DNA from: Leptofilum sp041987425 | Lineage (GTDB): Bacteria > Chloroflexota > Anaerolineae > Promineifilales > Promineifilaceae | DNA length: 16,859 bases | Direction of reading: 5' to 3' | NCBI GenBank assembly: GCA_041987425.1 | Contig: JBHIWP010000088.1 | Coordinates: 1-16,859 of the forward strand | Shown here: positions 6,758 to 15,013 of the stretch, in pieces | How the letters are laid out: each line of letters starts with the position of its first letter | How positions within the stretch are numbered: the stretch's first letter is position 1 | Made by a program: the position numbers and the translations under genes | The notes under the pieces: model-generated | Database searches by the model: none | Told to the model about the DNA's origin: nothing | The model's input: the letters and a program-made list of their open reading frames with translations, nothing else

Positions 6758-8887
6758 ATGGGAATTCATTACGCAAAAGACGAACACAATGTGGTCACTT
6801 TAACATTGGACCAGCCGGGGCGCGCTGTTAACGTTGTCGATGCAAAGTTTGGCGTGACGCTGGCCATGATAGTCGAACGGTTACAGGCGGAAGCCAATCT
6901 GGCTGGCGTCATCATCACCTCTGCCAAAAAGACGTTTATGGCGGGCGGGGATCTGACCTGGCTTTACGCCGCTACCAATGCCGCCGATATTTTTCACAGC
7001 GCAGAGACGGTTAAAGCCGGTTTCCGCCACCTGGAAACGCTGGGCGTGCCCGTAGTTGCCGCCCTGAACGGCACGGCGCTGGGCAGCGGGATAGAGTTGG
7101 CTCTGGCTTGTCATCACCGCATTGTGGTGAATGATTCACGAATCAGGCTGGGATTCCCTGGGGTGACGTTGGGCCTGCTGCCGGGCGGTGGCGGCGTCAC
7201 GCGCTTGACGCGCCTGCTTGGCCTGCAGGCGGCCTTCCCGCTGCTAACAGAAGGTGCGCAGCTAGAGCCAACGGCCGCTCACCAGGCTGGTCTAGTGGAT
7301 GCCCTGGCAAACGATACGGTTGATATGCTGACCCAGGCCCGCGCCTGGATTGTGGCAAACCCAAATGCCGTGCAGCCGTGGGACAGGCCGGGATACCGTA
7401 TGCCCGGGGGCGATCCGCGCAGCCCGCGCGTGGCGCAGATGCTCTCTGTGGCCCCGGCCATGCTGCGTAAGCGAACCTACGGCAATTATCCCGCCCCGGA
7501 AGCGATATTGAGCACGATGGTAGAGGGCGCGCAGTCGGACTTTGCCACCGCCAGCCGGATTGAATCACGCTACTTTGCCCAACTGGCGACGGGTCAGGTT
7601 GCAAAAAATATGATCAATGCCTTCTGGTTCCAGCTCAACCAGATTAAGGATGGAGCCAGCCGACCACAGACGGTGCCGCCGCAGGTGACGAAAAAGGTTG
7701 GCGTTTTGGGGGCGGGGATGATGGGGCACGGCATTGCCTATGTAACGGCCGTTGCCCACATAGACGTTGTGCTTAAAGATGAGACCCTGGAAAAAGCTGA
7801 AGCGGGCAAGGCAAAAGTGGCTGCTTTGTTGGCTAAACGCGTGTCCAAAGGCAAGCTGACCAAAACGGAAAGTGAGGCGGTTTTGGCCCGTATTCAGGTC
7901 ACGGCCGAAGCGGCCGATCTGGCCGATTGCGATTTGATCATTGAGGCGGTGTATGAGGACCGTGAACTGAAGGCGAAAGTAGTGCGTGAGGCGGAGGATG
8001 TGCTAGCAGAAACGGCCGTTTTCGCCAGCAATACGTCTACCCTACCCGTCACCAGCCTGGCGAAAGCAGCGCAGCGGCCGCATAACTTTGTTGGTCTGCA
8101 CTTTTTCTCCCCGGTGGAAAAAATGAAGCTGGTAGAAATTATCCGGGGTGAGGCCACCAGCGAAGAAACGCTGGCGAAGGCGTTTGACTTTGTGCTGCAA
8201 ATTGACAAGCTGCCTATTGTGGTTAACGACAGCCGGGGATTTTATACCTCGCGGGTTTTTGGCACTTACCTGCGTGAGGGGCTGGCGCTGTTGGGCGAGG
8301 GATACCATCCCCGGGCCATTGAATCGGCGGGCCTGCAGGCGGGGATGCCCGTGGGGCCGCTGGCCCTGGCAGACGAGGTGAGCCTGGAGCTGATGCTGCA
8401 CATTCGCGAGCAGACGCGCCGCGATATGGCTGCAGAAGGCAGGACTTTGCCGGATCATCCGTCGGATGCGGTGCTGGATGTGATGACGGGGGAATACGGC
8501 CGTTACGGCAGGGCCCACGGTGCCGGATTTTACGACTATCCAGAAAACGGCAACAAGAGCCGTTGGCCAGAGCTGCAAACGATTGTCCCGTCCCAAGGCG
8601 AGCCGTTAGGCCAGCGCGAGATGATGGAGCGCCTGATGTTTGTGCAGGCGCTGGAAGCGGTGCGCTGCCTGGAGGAAAATGTGGTCACCAGCGTGGCCGA
8701 CGCCAATGTTGGTGCAATCTTGGGCTGGGGCTTTGCCCCATTTAAAGGTGGCACGCTGCAATACATAAACGATTACGGCCTTGAGGCATTCATTCAGCGC
8801 AGCCAGGCGCTGGCCGAAAAATACGGCGAGCGATTTGCCCCGCCCGCCAAATTGTTGGCAATGCGCGAGGCCGACCAGTCGTTTTAG
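6758..8887 (+). CDS. FadJ/FadB-type enoyl-CoA hydratase / 3-hydroxyacyl-CoA dehydrogenase, hydratase site altered
   Basis: This 709-residue two-domain enzyme would hydrate 2-enoyl-CoA and oxidise the product with NAD+, feeding the thiolase encoded just upstream. The crotonase domain is about 1-190, with oxyanion-hole segments KKTFMAGGDLTWLY and NGTALGSGIELALACH; E113 matches the first catalytic Glu. The second catalytic Glu is missing: the usual LPE.LGLLPG reads GFPGVTLGLLPG, with G135 in its place. The dehydrogenase domain starts near 310 with VGVLGAGMMGHG (NAD-binding GxGxxG); its catalytic His is H448 in NFVGLHFFSPVEKM, followed by VNDSRGFYTSR and two C-terminal 3HCDH domains (about 495-705). 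I chose ATG 6758 because TGAGGA lies 7 bases upstream; a GTG at 6737 in the same frame has no ribosome site. Spacing of E113 to position 135 is 22 residues, as in FadJ. The dehydrogenase half looks intact. Confidence 0.92.
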   Translation: MGIHYAKDEHNVVTLTLDQPGRAVNVVDAKFGVTLAMIVERLQAEANLAGVIITSAKKTFMAGGDLTWLYAATNAADIFHSAETVKAGFRHLETLGVPVVAALNGTALGSGIELALACHHRIVVNDSRIRLGFPGVTLGLLPGGGGVTRLTRLLGLQAAFPLLTEGAQLEPTAAHQAGLVDALANDTVDMLTQARAWIVANPNAVQPWDRPGYRMPGGDPRSPRVAQMLSVAPAMLRKRTYGNYPAPEAILSTMVEGAQSDFATASRIESRYFAQLATGQVAKNMINAFWFQLNQIKDGASRPQTVPPQVTKKVGVLGAGMMGHGIAYVTAVAHIDVVLKDETLEKAEAGKAKVAALLAKRVSKGKLTKTESEAVLARIQVTAEAADLADCDLIIEAVYEDRELKAKVVREAEDVLAETAVFASNTSTLPVTSLAKAAQRPHNFVGLHFFSPVEKMKLVEIIRGEATSEETLAKAFDFVLQIDKLPIVVNDSRGFYTSRVFGTYLREGLALLGEGYHPRAIESAGLQAGMPVGPLALADEVSLELMLHIREQTRRDMAAEGRTLPDHPSDAVLDVMTGEYGRYGRAHGAGFYDYPENGNKSRWPELQTIVPSQGEPLGQREMMERLMFVQALEAVRCLEENVVTSVADANVGAILGWGFAPFKGGTLQYINDYGLEAFIQRSQALAEKYGERFAPPAKLLAMREADQSF

Positions 8888-9013
8888 AGCACCTTTTGCC
8901 AGGATCGCTAATCTGATTGATAATGCAGGGTCGATTATGGAATGTGCCGTGTGCCTGCCTTTGCAAAAACACCAGGACAGGCCACCTAACAAACTTAGGA
9001 AGAGAGAAACGTT

Positions 9014-10816
9014 ATGGCAGACAAATCACTGGATAAAGGCTCAAGCAGCGAAGATATTCGCTATGATCATAAATGGGGCTTTACCGACACCTACTTTAAG
9101 GTGAACCCGGACAAAACCGTCACGGTGATGGGCAGCCGCTATGCGCTGTCTGGCACCGTCATGCATGAATTCTTGCCTTTTGTTGAGGAAATGCTCGACA
9201 TCAAGCTAGACTTTGATAATTTAAAGCCAGAGGTGCAAAATAAGCCTGTGGCCCTTCCGCAGCTTAACGAAGGCTTTCACCAAGCCATCAAAACACAGCT
9301 ATCTCCAGCAAAATTTACTACAGATGACCGCCAACGGCTGATCCACAGCCATGGCCAGACCACGGCCGATGAAGTGTATAAGGTGCTCTACGGCGCTCTG
9401 GACCGCGTGGTGGACATGGTGCTCTTCCCCGAAAGCCCGGAAGATGTGGAAACCATTATTGACTTGGCCCAGGAGCACGATGTGTGCCTGGTGCCTTACG
9501 GCGGCGGCACCAGCGTAAGCTGTGCCCTGCAGCTACCGCAGAACGAAACGCGCTCTATCGTGTCGGTGGATATGCGCCGCATGAACAAAATTTTGTGGAT
9601 TGACCACGAAAACTTTCGGGCAGAAGTGCAGGCGGGCATTACGGGCAAGGATCTGGAAGAGCGTCTGGCGCAGGAAGGGTATACCAGTGGGCATGAGCCA
9701 GACAGTCTGGAACTCTCTACGCTGGGCGGCTGGATTGCCACCAACGCCAGCGGCATGAAAAAGAACCGCTATGGCAACATCGAAAATATTGTGGAATCGG
9801 TGACGCTGGTAACGCCAAGCGGCACAATTGAGCAAAAGGCGGCAATGCCTCGCCAGTCTATGGGGATTGATCCCAAGCAGGTGGCATTTGGCAGCGAAGG
9901 CAATTTGGGCATTATTACCAGCGCCGTAATTAAGATTCACAAGCTGCCAGAAGCCAAGAAGTATGGTTCGCTGGTGTTCCCGACCTTTCAGGACGGCACG
10001 GAATTTTTGTACGAGCTGTCGCAAACCGGCACGCTGCCCGCCAGCATTCGCCTGTTAGACAACATTCAGTTCCGCTTCGGTTCTGCATTGAAGGGTGAAC
10101 CCACGCGCATGGAAGCGCTCGTTGGCGAGATTCAGAAATTCTTTTTGCTGAAGGTAAAAAAGTTTGATCCCAATGAGCTTTGCGCGGCCACGATTGTGAT
10201 GGAAGGAACGCAGGAGCAGGTGGAGTACCAGGCAAAGCTGATCAACCGGCTGGCCAAGAAGTATGGCGGCATTGCTGGCGGTGAGACAAACGGCAAGCGT
10301 GGCTATATGCTTACCTACGCCATCGCCTATATCCGCGATTTTCTAACGGATTTTCACATTATTGGTGAAACGTACGAAACGACTGTGCCCTGGAACAAGG
10401 TGCAGGCGGTGATTGATGCGGTGGCAGAGCAGGTGTTTGCCAAACATGAAGAGTATGGATTGCCGGGACGGCCGTATATCTCGCCGCGCATCACACAACT
10501 GTATCACACCGGGGTTTGCATTTACTTCACGCACGGCTTTTCTACCGTCGGCGTGGAAAACCCCGACAAGATTTTTAGCAAGATTGAGCATTCACTACGG
10601 GAGACGATTATGGCGGCTGGCGGCTCTATTTCCCACCATCACGGCGTGGGCAAGATTCGTAAGGATTTTATGCCGTATACCGTTTCTCCTGCGGCCGCCA
10701 GGCTCATTAAAGAGATAAAAAAGGCAAATGATCCCCAAAATATCTTTGGCATTCGCAACAATATTTTTGCGGAAGCCTCGGAACCAGAAGTTGCAGGCTT
10801 TGAGAGTGCCGATTGA
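9014..10816 (+). CDS. Alkylglycerone-phosphate synthase (ether lipid synthesis), eukaryote-like
   Basis: This 600-residue FAD enzyme of the PCMH/vanillyl-alcohol-oxidase fold resembles animal AGPS over its full length. AGPS swaps the acyl chain of acyl-dihydroxyacetone phosphate for a fatty alcohol, creating the ether bond. Visible matches: HKWGFTDT near residue 20, the FAD-binding PYGGGTSVS (161-169), VQAGITGKDLE, GHEPDSLELSTLGGW (226-240), TNASGMKKNRYGNIE, FGSEGNLGIIT, PASIRLLDN, KRGYMLTYAIAYIRD, and VCIYF with Y504 at the position of the animal active-site Tyr. SHHHGVGKIRKD carries the H541-H543 loop, and DPQNIFGIRN closes the domain. Bacterial GlcD-type oxidases share only the FAD part, so AGPS is the better name. 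AGGAAGAG lies about 8 bases before the ATG. The gene follows the FadJ gene after 126 bp; no acyl-CoA reductase or DHAP acyltransferase is visible, so the rest of the pathway must be elsewhere. Confidence 0.88.
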   Translation: MADKSLDKGSSSEDIRYDHKWGFTDTYFKVNPDKTVTVMGSRYALSGTVMHEFLPFVEEMLDIKLDFDNLKPEVQNKPVALPQLNEGFHQAIKTQLSPAKFTTDDRQRLIHSHGQTTADEVYKVLYGALDRVVDMVLFPESPEDVETIIDLAQEHDVCLVPYGGGTSVSCALQLPQNETRSIVSVDMRRMNKILWIDHENFRAEVQAGITGKDLEERLAQEGYTSGHEPDSLELSTLGGWIATNASGMKKNRYGNIENIVESVTLVTPSGTIEQKAAMPRQSMGIDPKQVAFGSEGNLGIITSAVIKIHKLPEAKKYGSLVFPTFQDGTEFLYELSQTGTLPASIRLLDNIQFRFGSALKGEPTRMEALVGEIQKFFLLKVKKFDPNELCAATIVMEGTQEQVEYQAKLINRLAKKYGGIAGGETNGKRGYMLTYAIAYIRDFLTDFHIIGETYETTVPWNKVQAVIDAVAEQVFAKHEEYGLPGRPYISPRITQLYHTGVCIYFTHGFSTVGVENPDKIFSKIEHSLRETIMAAGGSISHHHGVGKIRKDFMPYTVSPAAARLIKEIKKANDPQNIFGIRNNIFAEASEPEVAGFESAD

Positions 10817-10877
10817 CGGTCTGTGACCCGCAACTAACCATTTTGGGCAATTCGTAACGTAAAATGAAGGAGTGTAA

Positions 10878-11645
10878 ATGAGTAATAAGACGCTGCGCAG
10901 CGTTTTGATAGGGGCATTTGGTGTCCTGATTTTGCTGCTAATTGTAGCGGCTGTTTTGGTGATACAAGACAATACCGAAACGGCCGTTACCACCGAACCG
11001 ACGGCCGAAGTCGTAGCTGATGTGCCAGCCACAGAAACGGCCGTTCCTGCTTCACCCACTGTTTTACCCCCGGCTGTTGTTGAAATTTTGCCAACGAACA
11101 CGCCGCTGCCCTCGCCTACGCCAACGGAAACGCCGCCGCCAACTGAGACGGCATTACCTACCAACACGGCAACGGCCGTTCCCCCCACAAATGTGCCGCC
11201 GCCAACGGCCGTGCCGGCCACCAATACGCCAGTACCGCCAACCAACACCCCCGTTCCATCTGGGCCGCAGCCCACCAATGCCAACGGGCTGGTAGGGCAA
11301 AGCTTTGTTTTGCAGGATTGGCGCACGTCGCTGACGCCAGGGGGGCAAATCTGGTATGAATGGAAAGTTGGCAACACCAGCGGCACTGGCGTACCGTACT
11401 CCACCATTGGTGTGATGCCCCGCCGCAACGGGCAAGACATGGTGAAGTGGTATCAAAACAACTGGGGCGGCAACAATGACGTGATGCCGCCGGAAGGACT
11501 AAGCTGGCCTTCCTGGATGTCTATTCCAGAAGCGGGCGACTATACTTTACGGCTGGTTGTCTGTTTTGACGGTTTCCAAAACTGTCTGAACGGGGGCGGG
11601 ACATTTTATACGCTTTCCCAGGAAATACCGGTGAGCATTCGCTAA
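10878..11645 (+). CDS. Membrane-anchored protein with Thr/Pro-rich stalk and C-terminal beta-sandwich-like domain
   Basis: I do not recognise a named family. The 255-residue protein starts with SNKTLRSV and a single membrane segment at about 9-29 (LIGAFGVLILLLIVAAVLV), which acts as an uncleaved anchor. Residues 32-135 are a low-complexity stalk of Thr, Pro, Ala and Val (ETAV, TPTETPPPTE, PPTNTPVP), typical of extracytoplasmic linkers. Residues 140-255 form a compact domain rich in aromatic residues (QDWRTSL, GQIWYEWKVGNTSGTG, WYQNNWGGNN, AGDYTLRLVVCFDGF) that looks like an Ig/NBR1-type beta-sandwich. It has two Cys (C229, C236) that could form a disulfide outside the cell. AAGGAG (10867-10872) is 5 bases before the ATG. 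Four ACGGCCGT octamers lie in the stalk, all read as Thr-Ala-Val. The gene converges on the WAVG-repeat gene, with a hairpin between them. Confidence 0.8.
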   Translation: MSNKTLRSVLIGAFGVLILLLIVAAVLVIQDNTETAVTTEPTAEVVADVPATETAVPASPTVLPPAVVEILPTNTPLPSPTPTETPPPTETALPTNTATAVPPTNVPPPTAVPATNTPVPPTNTPVPSGPQPTNANGLVGQSFVLQDWRTSLTPGGQIWYEWKVGNTSGTGVPYSTIGVMPRRNGQDMVKWYQNNWGGNNDVMPPEGLSWPSWMSIPEAGDYTLRLVVCFDGFQNCLNGGGTFYTLSQEIPVSIR

Positions 11646-11658
11646 CCCCTGGAAAGTG

Positions 11659-11690
11659 CGTGATGCGTAAGTAATAAATTACGCATCACG
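11659..11690. terminator. Perfect 12-bp hairpin between convergent genes
   Basis: CGTGATGCGTAA (11659-11670) and TTACGCATCACG (11679-11690) pair perfectly around the loop GTAATAAA, followed by TTTCC. It lies 13 bp after the stop at 11645 and 26 bp before the stop of the opposite gene (11717), so it may end transcription from both sides. The T-tract is short, so it could also be a dispersed palindromic repeat in a terminator position. Confidence 0.6.
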
Positions 11691-11716
11691 TTTCCTTCAA
11701 CTAATCTGTAGGTTAT

Positions 11717-13069
11717 TTAAGGGATATTGTACTGCTCCACTAGGGTACGGTAGGCTTGAACGCTGAAGGTTGCCTCATAGTATGAGCCAACCGCCCACAC
11801 ATTGTTTGCCCCGGTTGCTACAGCGGCGCGTAGTTCGCCGTCCTCGGCCGTTGTCGTGGGAAGCTCGGCAGCTGAAACTTCACGCCAGGCAGTCCCATCC
11901 CACTGTTCAGTGAGAGCGAACCCCAGGTAGATAGGCTGTTGAGCGCTGCCAGTGGTGGCGTAGGCCTGAACCCCGACTGCCCAAATATTGTTGGGAGAGA
12001 TGGCGGTGATGCTGCTGAGGCGGTTTCGATTGATATCGGGCCGCGCCGTGCCGTTGGGCGTGGGCACAATGGACCAGCTGTTGCCGTTCCAGCGCATGGC
12101 CAGGGTGCTTTCACCATTGTCGGCCGCACCAACCGCCCAAATATCGTTGGCCGAAAGGGCCTCCACATCATAGAGATAGTTGCCTACGCTGCCCAAGTTG
12201 GGGCTGGGTACGCGTGTCCAGGAAGTGCCATCCCAGTGCAGAATGAGCGTTTTCCAGTTGCTTTCTAGCGTCGTGCCCACGGCCCAAACATCATTGGGAG
12301 CAACGGCCGTCACCGCATTCAGCTGTGACGTGGTGCCAAATGCAGGCACCGGCACAGAATTCCAGCCAGAACCATCCCAATGGAAGGCCAGCGGCTGATC
12401 CCACCAGCCGGTGGCTGGCGAACTGGCGTGTCCCACAGCCCAGACATTGTCAGTAGACAAAGCTGAGACGCCGCGCAGTTCACTGGTTCCAGTTCCCAGG
12501 TTGGGGGCCGCCACTGTTGACCAGGCAGCACCATTCCAATGCAGAATGAGACTAGACCAGTTGGGTCCTGTAGAACCACCCTTTACGCCGACGGCCCAAA
12601 CATCGTTGGCCGACAGGGCGTCAACGCCAAACAGGCTGTTGCGGCTTGGGTCGGGATTCGGGCTGGTAATGATGTTCCAGCTTGAGCCATTCCAGCGCAT
12701 GGTCAGGGTTTGCACGTTGCTGCCGTTGTTTGTACGATGCTCTCCTACGGCCCACAGCTCTTGGGCTGAGACTGCGGTTATGGCGTTGAGGGAATTGCTA
12801 CGGCCGTTTACGTTGGGGCTACTTACAAGGCTCCAACTGCCAGGGTTGCCTGGGCCTGAGTCAGGCGTTGCCGTGGGTGAGGGGGTTGGCGTCGGGTTGG
12901 CGGGGGAGGTTGCTGTGGGGATAGGGGTCTGGGTTGCGCGCGGCGGGCGCGTAGGACGTGGAGCAGCTTCCACCGTAGAGGTGCTTGGGTGCAACGCCAG
13001 GCTGCCCAGCAGCAGCAATAATAGAGTTAGAAAGCAAACACGAATAACTGAAAACCGATTGACCTTCAT
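11717..13069 (-). CDS. Secreted seven-repeat (WAVG) beta-propeller-like protein
   Basis: This 450-residue protein has a signal peptide (MKVNRFSVIR, then the hydrophobic CFLTLLLLLLGSLAL; likely cleavage near 35, VEA/AP) and a Pro/Thr linker (38-70, PTPTPSPTATP). The body is about seven repeats of roughly 50 residues, each with L..V.A(L/V)S.NDVWAVG and a W..V.SPN strand: LNAITAVSAQELWAVG, LFGVDALSANDVWAVG, LRGVSALSTDNVWAVG, LNAVTAVAPNDVWAVG, LYDVEALSANDIWAVG, LSSITAISPNNIWAVG and a final GANNVWAVG. Seven such units fit a seven-bladed propeller, probably a surface or binding scaffold; no enzyme site is seen. AAAGGAG lies 6 bases before the ATG. It is downstream of the SBBP gene on the same strand but separated by a terminator-like hairpin (13223-13252), so it likely has its own promoter in 13070-13220. 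Ligand and function are unknown. Confidence 0.85.
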   Translation of the reverse strand: MKVNRFSVIRVCFLTLLLLLLGSLALHPSTSTVEAAPRPTRPPRATQTPIPTATSPANPTPTPSPTATPDSGPGNPGSWSLVSSPNVNGRSNSLNAITAVSAQELWAVGEHRTNNGSNVQTLTMRWNGSSWNIITSPNPDPSRNSLFGVDALSANDVWAVGVKGGSTGPNWSSLILHWNGAAWSTVAAPNLGTGTSELRGVSALSTDNVWAVGHASSPATGWWDQPLAFHWDGSGWNSVPVPAFGTTSQLNAVTAVAPNDVWAVGTTLESNWKTLILHWDGTSWTRVPSPNLGSVGNYLYDVEALSANDIWAVGAADNGESTLAMRWNGNSWSIVPTPNGTARPDINRNRLSSITAISPNNIWAVGVQAYATTGSAQQPIYLGFALTEQWDGTAWREVSAAELPTTTAEDGELRAAVATGANNVWAVGSYYEATFSVQAYRTLVEQYNIP

Positions 13070-13222
13070 ATTTTTCTCCTTTCAGCGCAAACTTTCTAAA
13101 TTAGAATCAAAGCAGGATGATAGGAGAGATTTGTTACGTGCTTCTTACGCAATTCTTAAGCCATCGGCGTGTCGAGATGGGGTATTAGCAGGGCGAGGCT
13201 CAGGTAGGATGATAATAATGAA

Positions 13223-13252
13223 AACGGCCGTTTCTGGTGGGAAACGGCCGTT
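13223..13252 (-). terminator. Hairpin terminator built from two ACGGCCGT octamers
   Basis: AACGGCCGTTTC (13223-13234) pairs perfectly with GAAACGGCCGTT (13241-13252) around TGGTGG. On the minus strand it is followed by TTTTCATTATTAT, and it begins about 28 bp after the stop of the SBBP gene (13281). Stem plus U-rich tail makes it a good Rho-independent terminator for that gene. Confidence 0.7.
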
Positions 13253-13280
13253 CACTAATCATTTGTTAGCCATAAAAAAT

Positions 13281-14930
13281 CTACTTTACCACCATAGGCA
13301 GGTAGATTTGGTAAGCAGCGGGAGAAGGGGGATTTGGCCCTTCACTACCAAAGCTGCTCAAAAATCCATCCCGGCTCAGATCCTTTACTGGCTGCAACGC
13401 ATTTCCCGATACGGGAAAGGTATAAGAATGCGTATCACCGACCACAAAAAGCTTCCCAGCCGTATTCAAGGTCAGAGCATAGGCATTGTCATCGGAAGCT
13501 CCGCCCAGATAGCTGCTCCACTCAAGCGCACCGCTCTGGGTCAATTTGGTAGCGAAGGCATCATAGCAATACCGATTTCCACATGCCCCCCCGCCTAGCT
13601 CCGGTTGAGGCGCGTTTTTAGTGGGAAAATTGAGGGCATTGGTCAGGCCTATTACATAAACATTGCCCTGTGCATCCAGGGTGAGGGCGTGCCCTTCGTC
13701 CCAGCCATTTCCCCCAAGATAGGTAGAAAAGATTAATTTGTTGGTGGCTGGATTCAGCCGCATGACAAAGGCGTCGGCAAAGTTATTGGCACCGTATTTG
13801 GTTGGCTGAATGGCATTGGCCACGGGAAAGTCTGTGGCAAAAGTGTAGCCTGTCAGGTAAACGGAACCGTCTGTGCCAACGGCGATGCCTGTGCCAACGT
13901 CATTGCTGTACCCGTTCGGGTCGTTATCGTAGCTGCCGCCAATGTAGCTGCTGTAGAGAATTTCGCTAACGTCGGGCGCGATGATAGTGAGGAAAGCATC
14001 CTGACCACAGTCGCCATGGCTTCCGGCCAAGCCACATTCCGCCTGAAATGGTTTGTCCGATAAGGGAAAGTCCGTGTCCTGCCCAAAAGGTTCAGTCTGG
14101 CCAGTGACGTAGATGTTATCGTCGGCATCTAAAGCAATGGCCAGACCCACATCTCGGCCTTGCGTCCGGCCGAAGTAGGCAAGCGACTGTACGGCAAAAT
14201 TCTGTCCGTTGAGAGACATGATTAGCACATTGCTGCGATTATTTTCATCGCTAATTTCACCGGTGATGTAAACCTTGCCTGTGGTGGGGGAGATGGCAAT
14301 GCCATTGCCCACATCCAGGTTTTCGCCACCGTAAACGGCCCTGTATTGTACGGCACCATTGGCTGCGTTGAGCTTAACGGCAATGATGTCTCTGTAGCCA
14401 GCAAAGCTGTTGCCGCCGGGCGAGGTGGGAAAATCGCTGGATGACGTGTAGCCCGTGACCCACACGCTGCCTTTGCCGTCAAGAGCCAGGGCGTGCCCGG
14501 CCTCGCTGTTGCTGCCACCCAGATAGGTTGTCCAGATAACGGCCGTTCCCTGCGGATTGAGCCGCGTCACAAATAGATCCTCACTGCTGTTTGACTTGCC
14601 ATTGGGGCCGGGAAAGTCTGTGGAGTAAGTGGAACCAGTGAGATAGATGTTGCCTTGGGCATCGGTCGTCACGGCCTGCACGCGGTCATCGCTGCTGCCA
14701 CCCAAATAGGTGCTGTAGGTTTGGCTTATGTTCGCCAGCAATGCCTGAGCCTCCGGCAACGAGGGCGCAGGCGTTAAACCAGCTTCATTGGCATGGATGG
14801 GAGAGATTCGGTTCACTGAAAAACCGATTGCCATCAGTAAAGAAAAAATGAGACTAAATTTCACCAAAGACGGCCGTACGCAAGCCAGGCGGTCTTTGGT
14901 TTGGTTGGGCATGAAGTTGATAGTTTTCAT
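13281..14930 (-). CDS. Secreted SBBP-repeat beta-propeller protein with C-terminal YLPMVVK tail
   Basis: This 549-residue exported protein carries about seven SBBP-type repeats: YSTYLGGSSDDRVQAV, WTTYLGGSNSEAGHAL, YRAVYGGENLDVGNGI, AYFGRTQGRDVGLAI, YSSYIGGSYDNDP, FSTYLGGNGWDEGHAL and WSSYLGGASDDNAYAL. Each is followed by a D..GN(I/V)Y(L/V)TG.T strand and most by a DFP turn. Seven repeats suggest a seven-bladed propeller, and no catalytic site is seen. The N-terminus has a hydrophobic core (FSLIFSLLMAIGFSV) and a plausible cleavage at SPIHA/NEAG. I start at the ATG at 14930: AAGGAG (14937-14942) touches the alternative ATG at 14936 but stands the usual 6 bases from 14930. The protein ends SPAAYQIYLPMVVK, after a Pro-rich spacer, a tail I associate with secreted Chloroflexota proteins. 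Four Cys (GLAGSHGDCGQ, GGGACGNRYC region) may form disulfides. Likely role: cell-surface or matrix protein; ligand unknown. Confidence 0.87.
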   Translation of the reverse strand: MKTINFMPNQTKDRLACVRPSLVKFSLIFSLLMAIGFSVNRISPIHANEAGLTPAPSLPEAQALLANISQTYSTYLGGSSDDRVQAVTTDAQGNIYLTGSTYSTDFPGPNGKSNSSEDLFVTRLNPQGTAVIWTTYLGGSNSEAGHALALDGKGSVWVTGYTSSSDFPTSPGGNSFAGYRDIIAVKLNAANGAVQYRAVYGGENLDVGNGIAISPTTGKVYITGEISDENNRSNVLIMSLNGQNFAVQSLAYFGRTQGRDVGLAIALDADDNIYVTGQTEPFGQDTDFPLSDKPFQAECGLAGSHGDCGQDAFLTIIAPDVSEILYSSYIGGSYDNDPNGYSNDVGTGIAVGTDGSVYLTGYTFATDFPVANAIQPTKYGANNFADAFVMRLNPATNKLIFSTYLGGNGWDEGHALTLDAQGNVYVIGLTNALNFPTKNAPQPELGGGACGNRYCYDAFATKLTQSGALEWSSYLGGASDDNAYALTLNTAGKLFVVGDTHSYTFPVSGNALQPVKDLSRDGFLSSFGSEGPNPPSPAAYQIYLPMVVK

Positions 14931-15013
14931 CAGCATCTCCTTAGGGCTTGAGCTGAAAACATCAAGAATCAGCCAAGCTTAGAATGAATTTCATGCCTAA
15001 ACTTTACTTTTAT

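Noticed and set aside
10595..11440. Minus-strand open frame rich in Gly-Val repeats
   Set aside because: The repeats are the reverse complement of the Thr/Pro-rich stalk codons of the gene at 10878-11645, and the frame overlaps the AGPS gene.
14931..14936. ATG at 14936 as the start of the SBBP protein
   Set aside because: The AAGGAG directly touches this ATG; the ATG at 14930 has the normal 6-base spacing.
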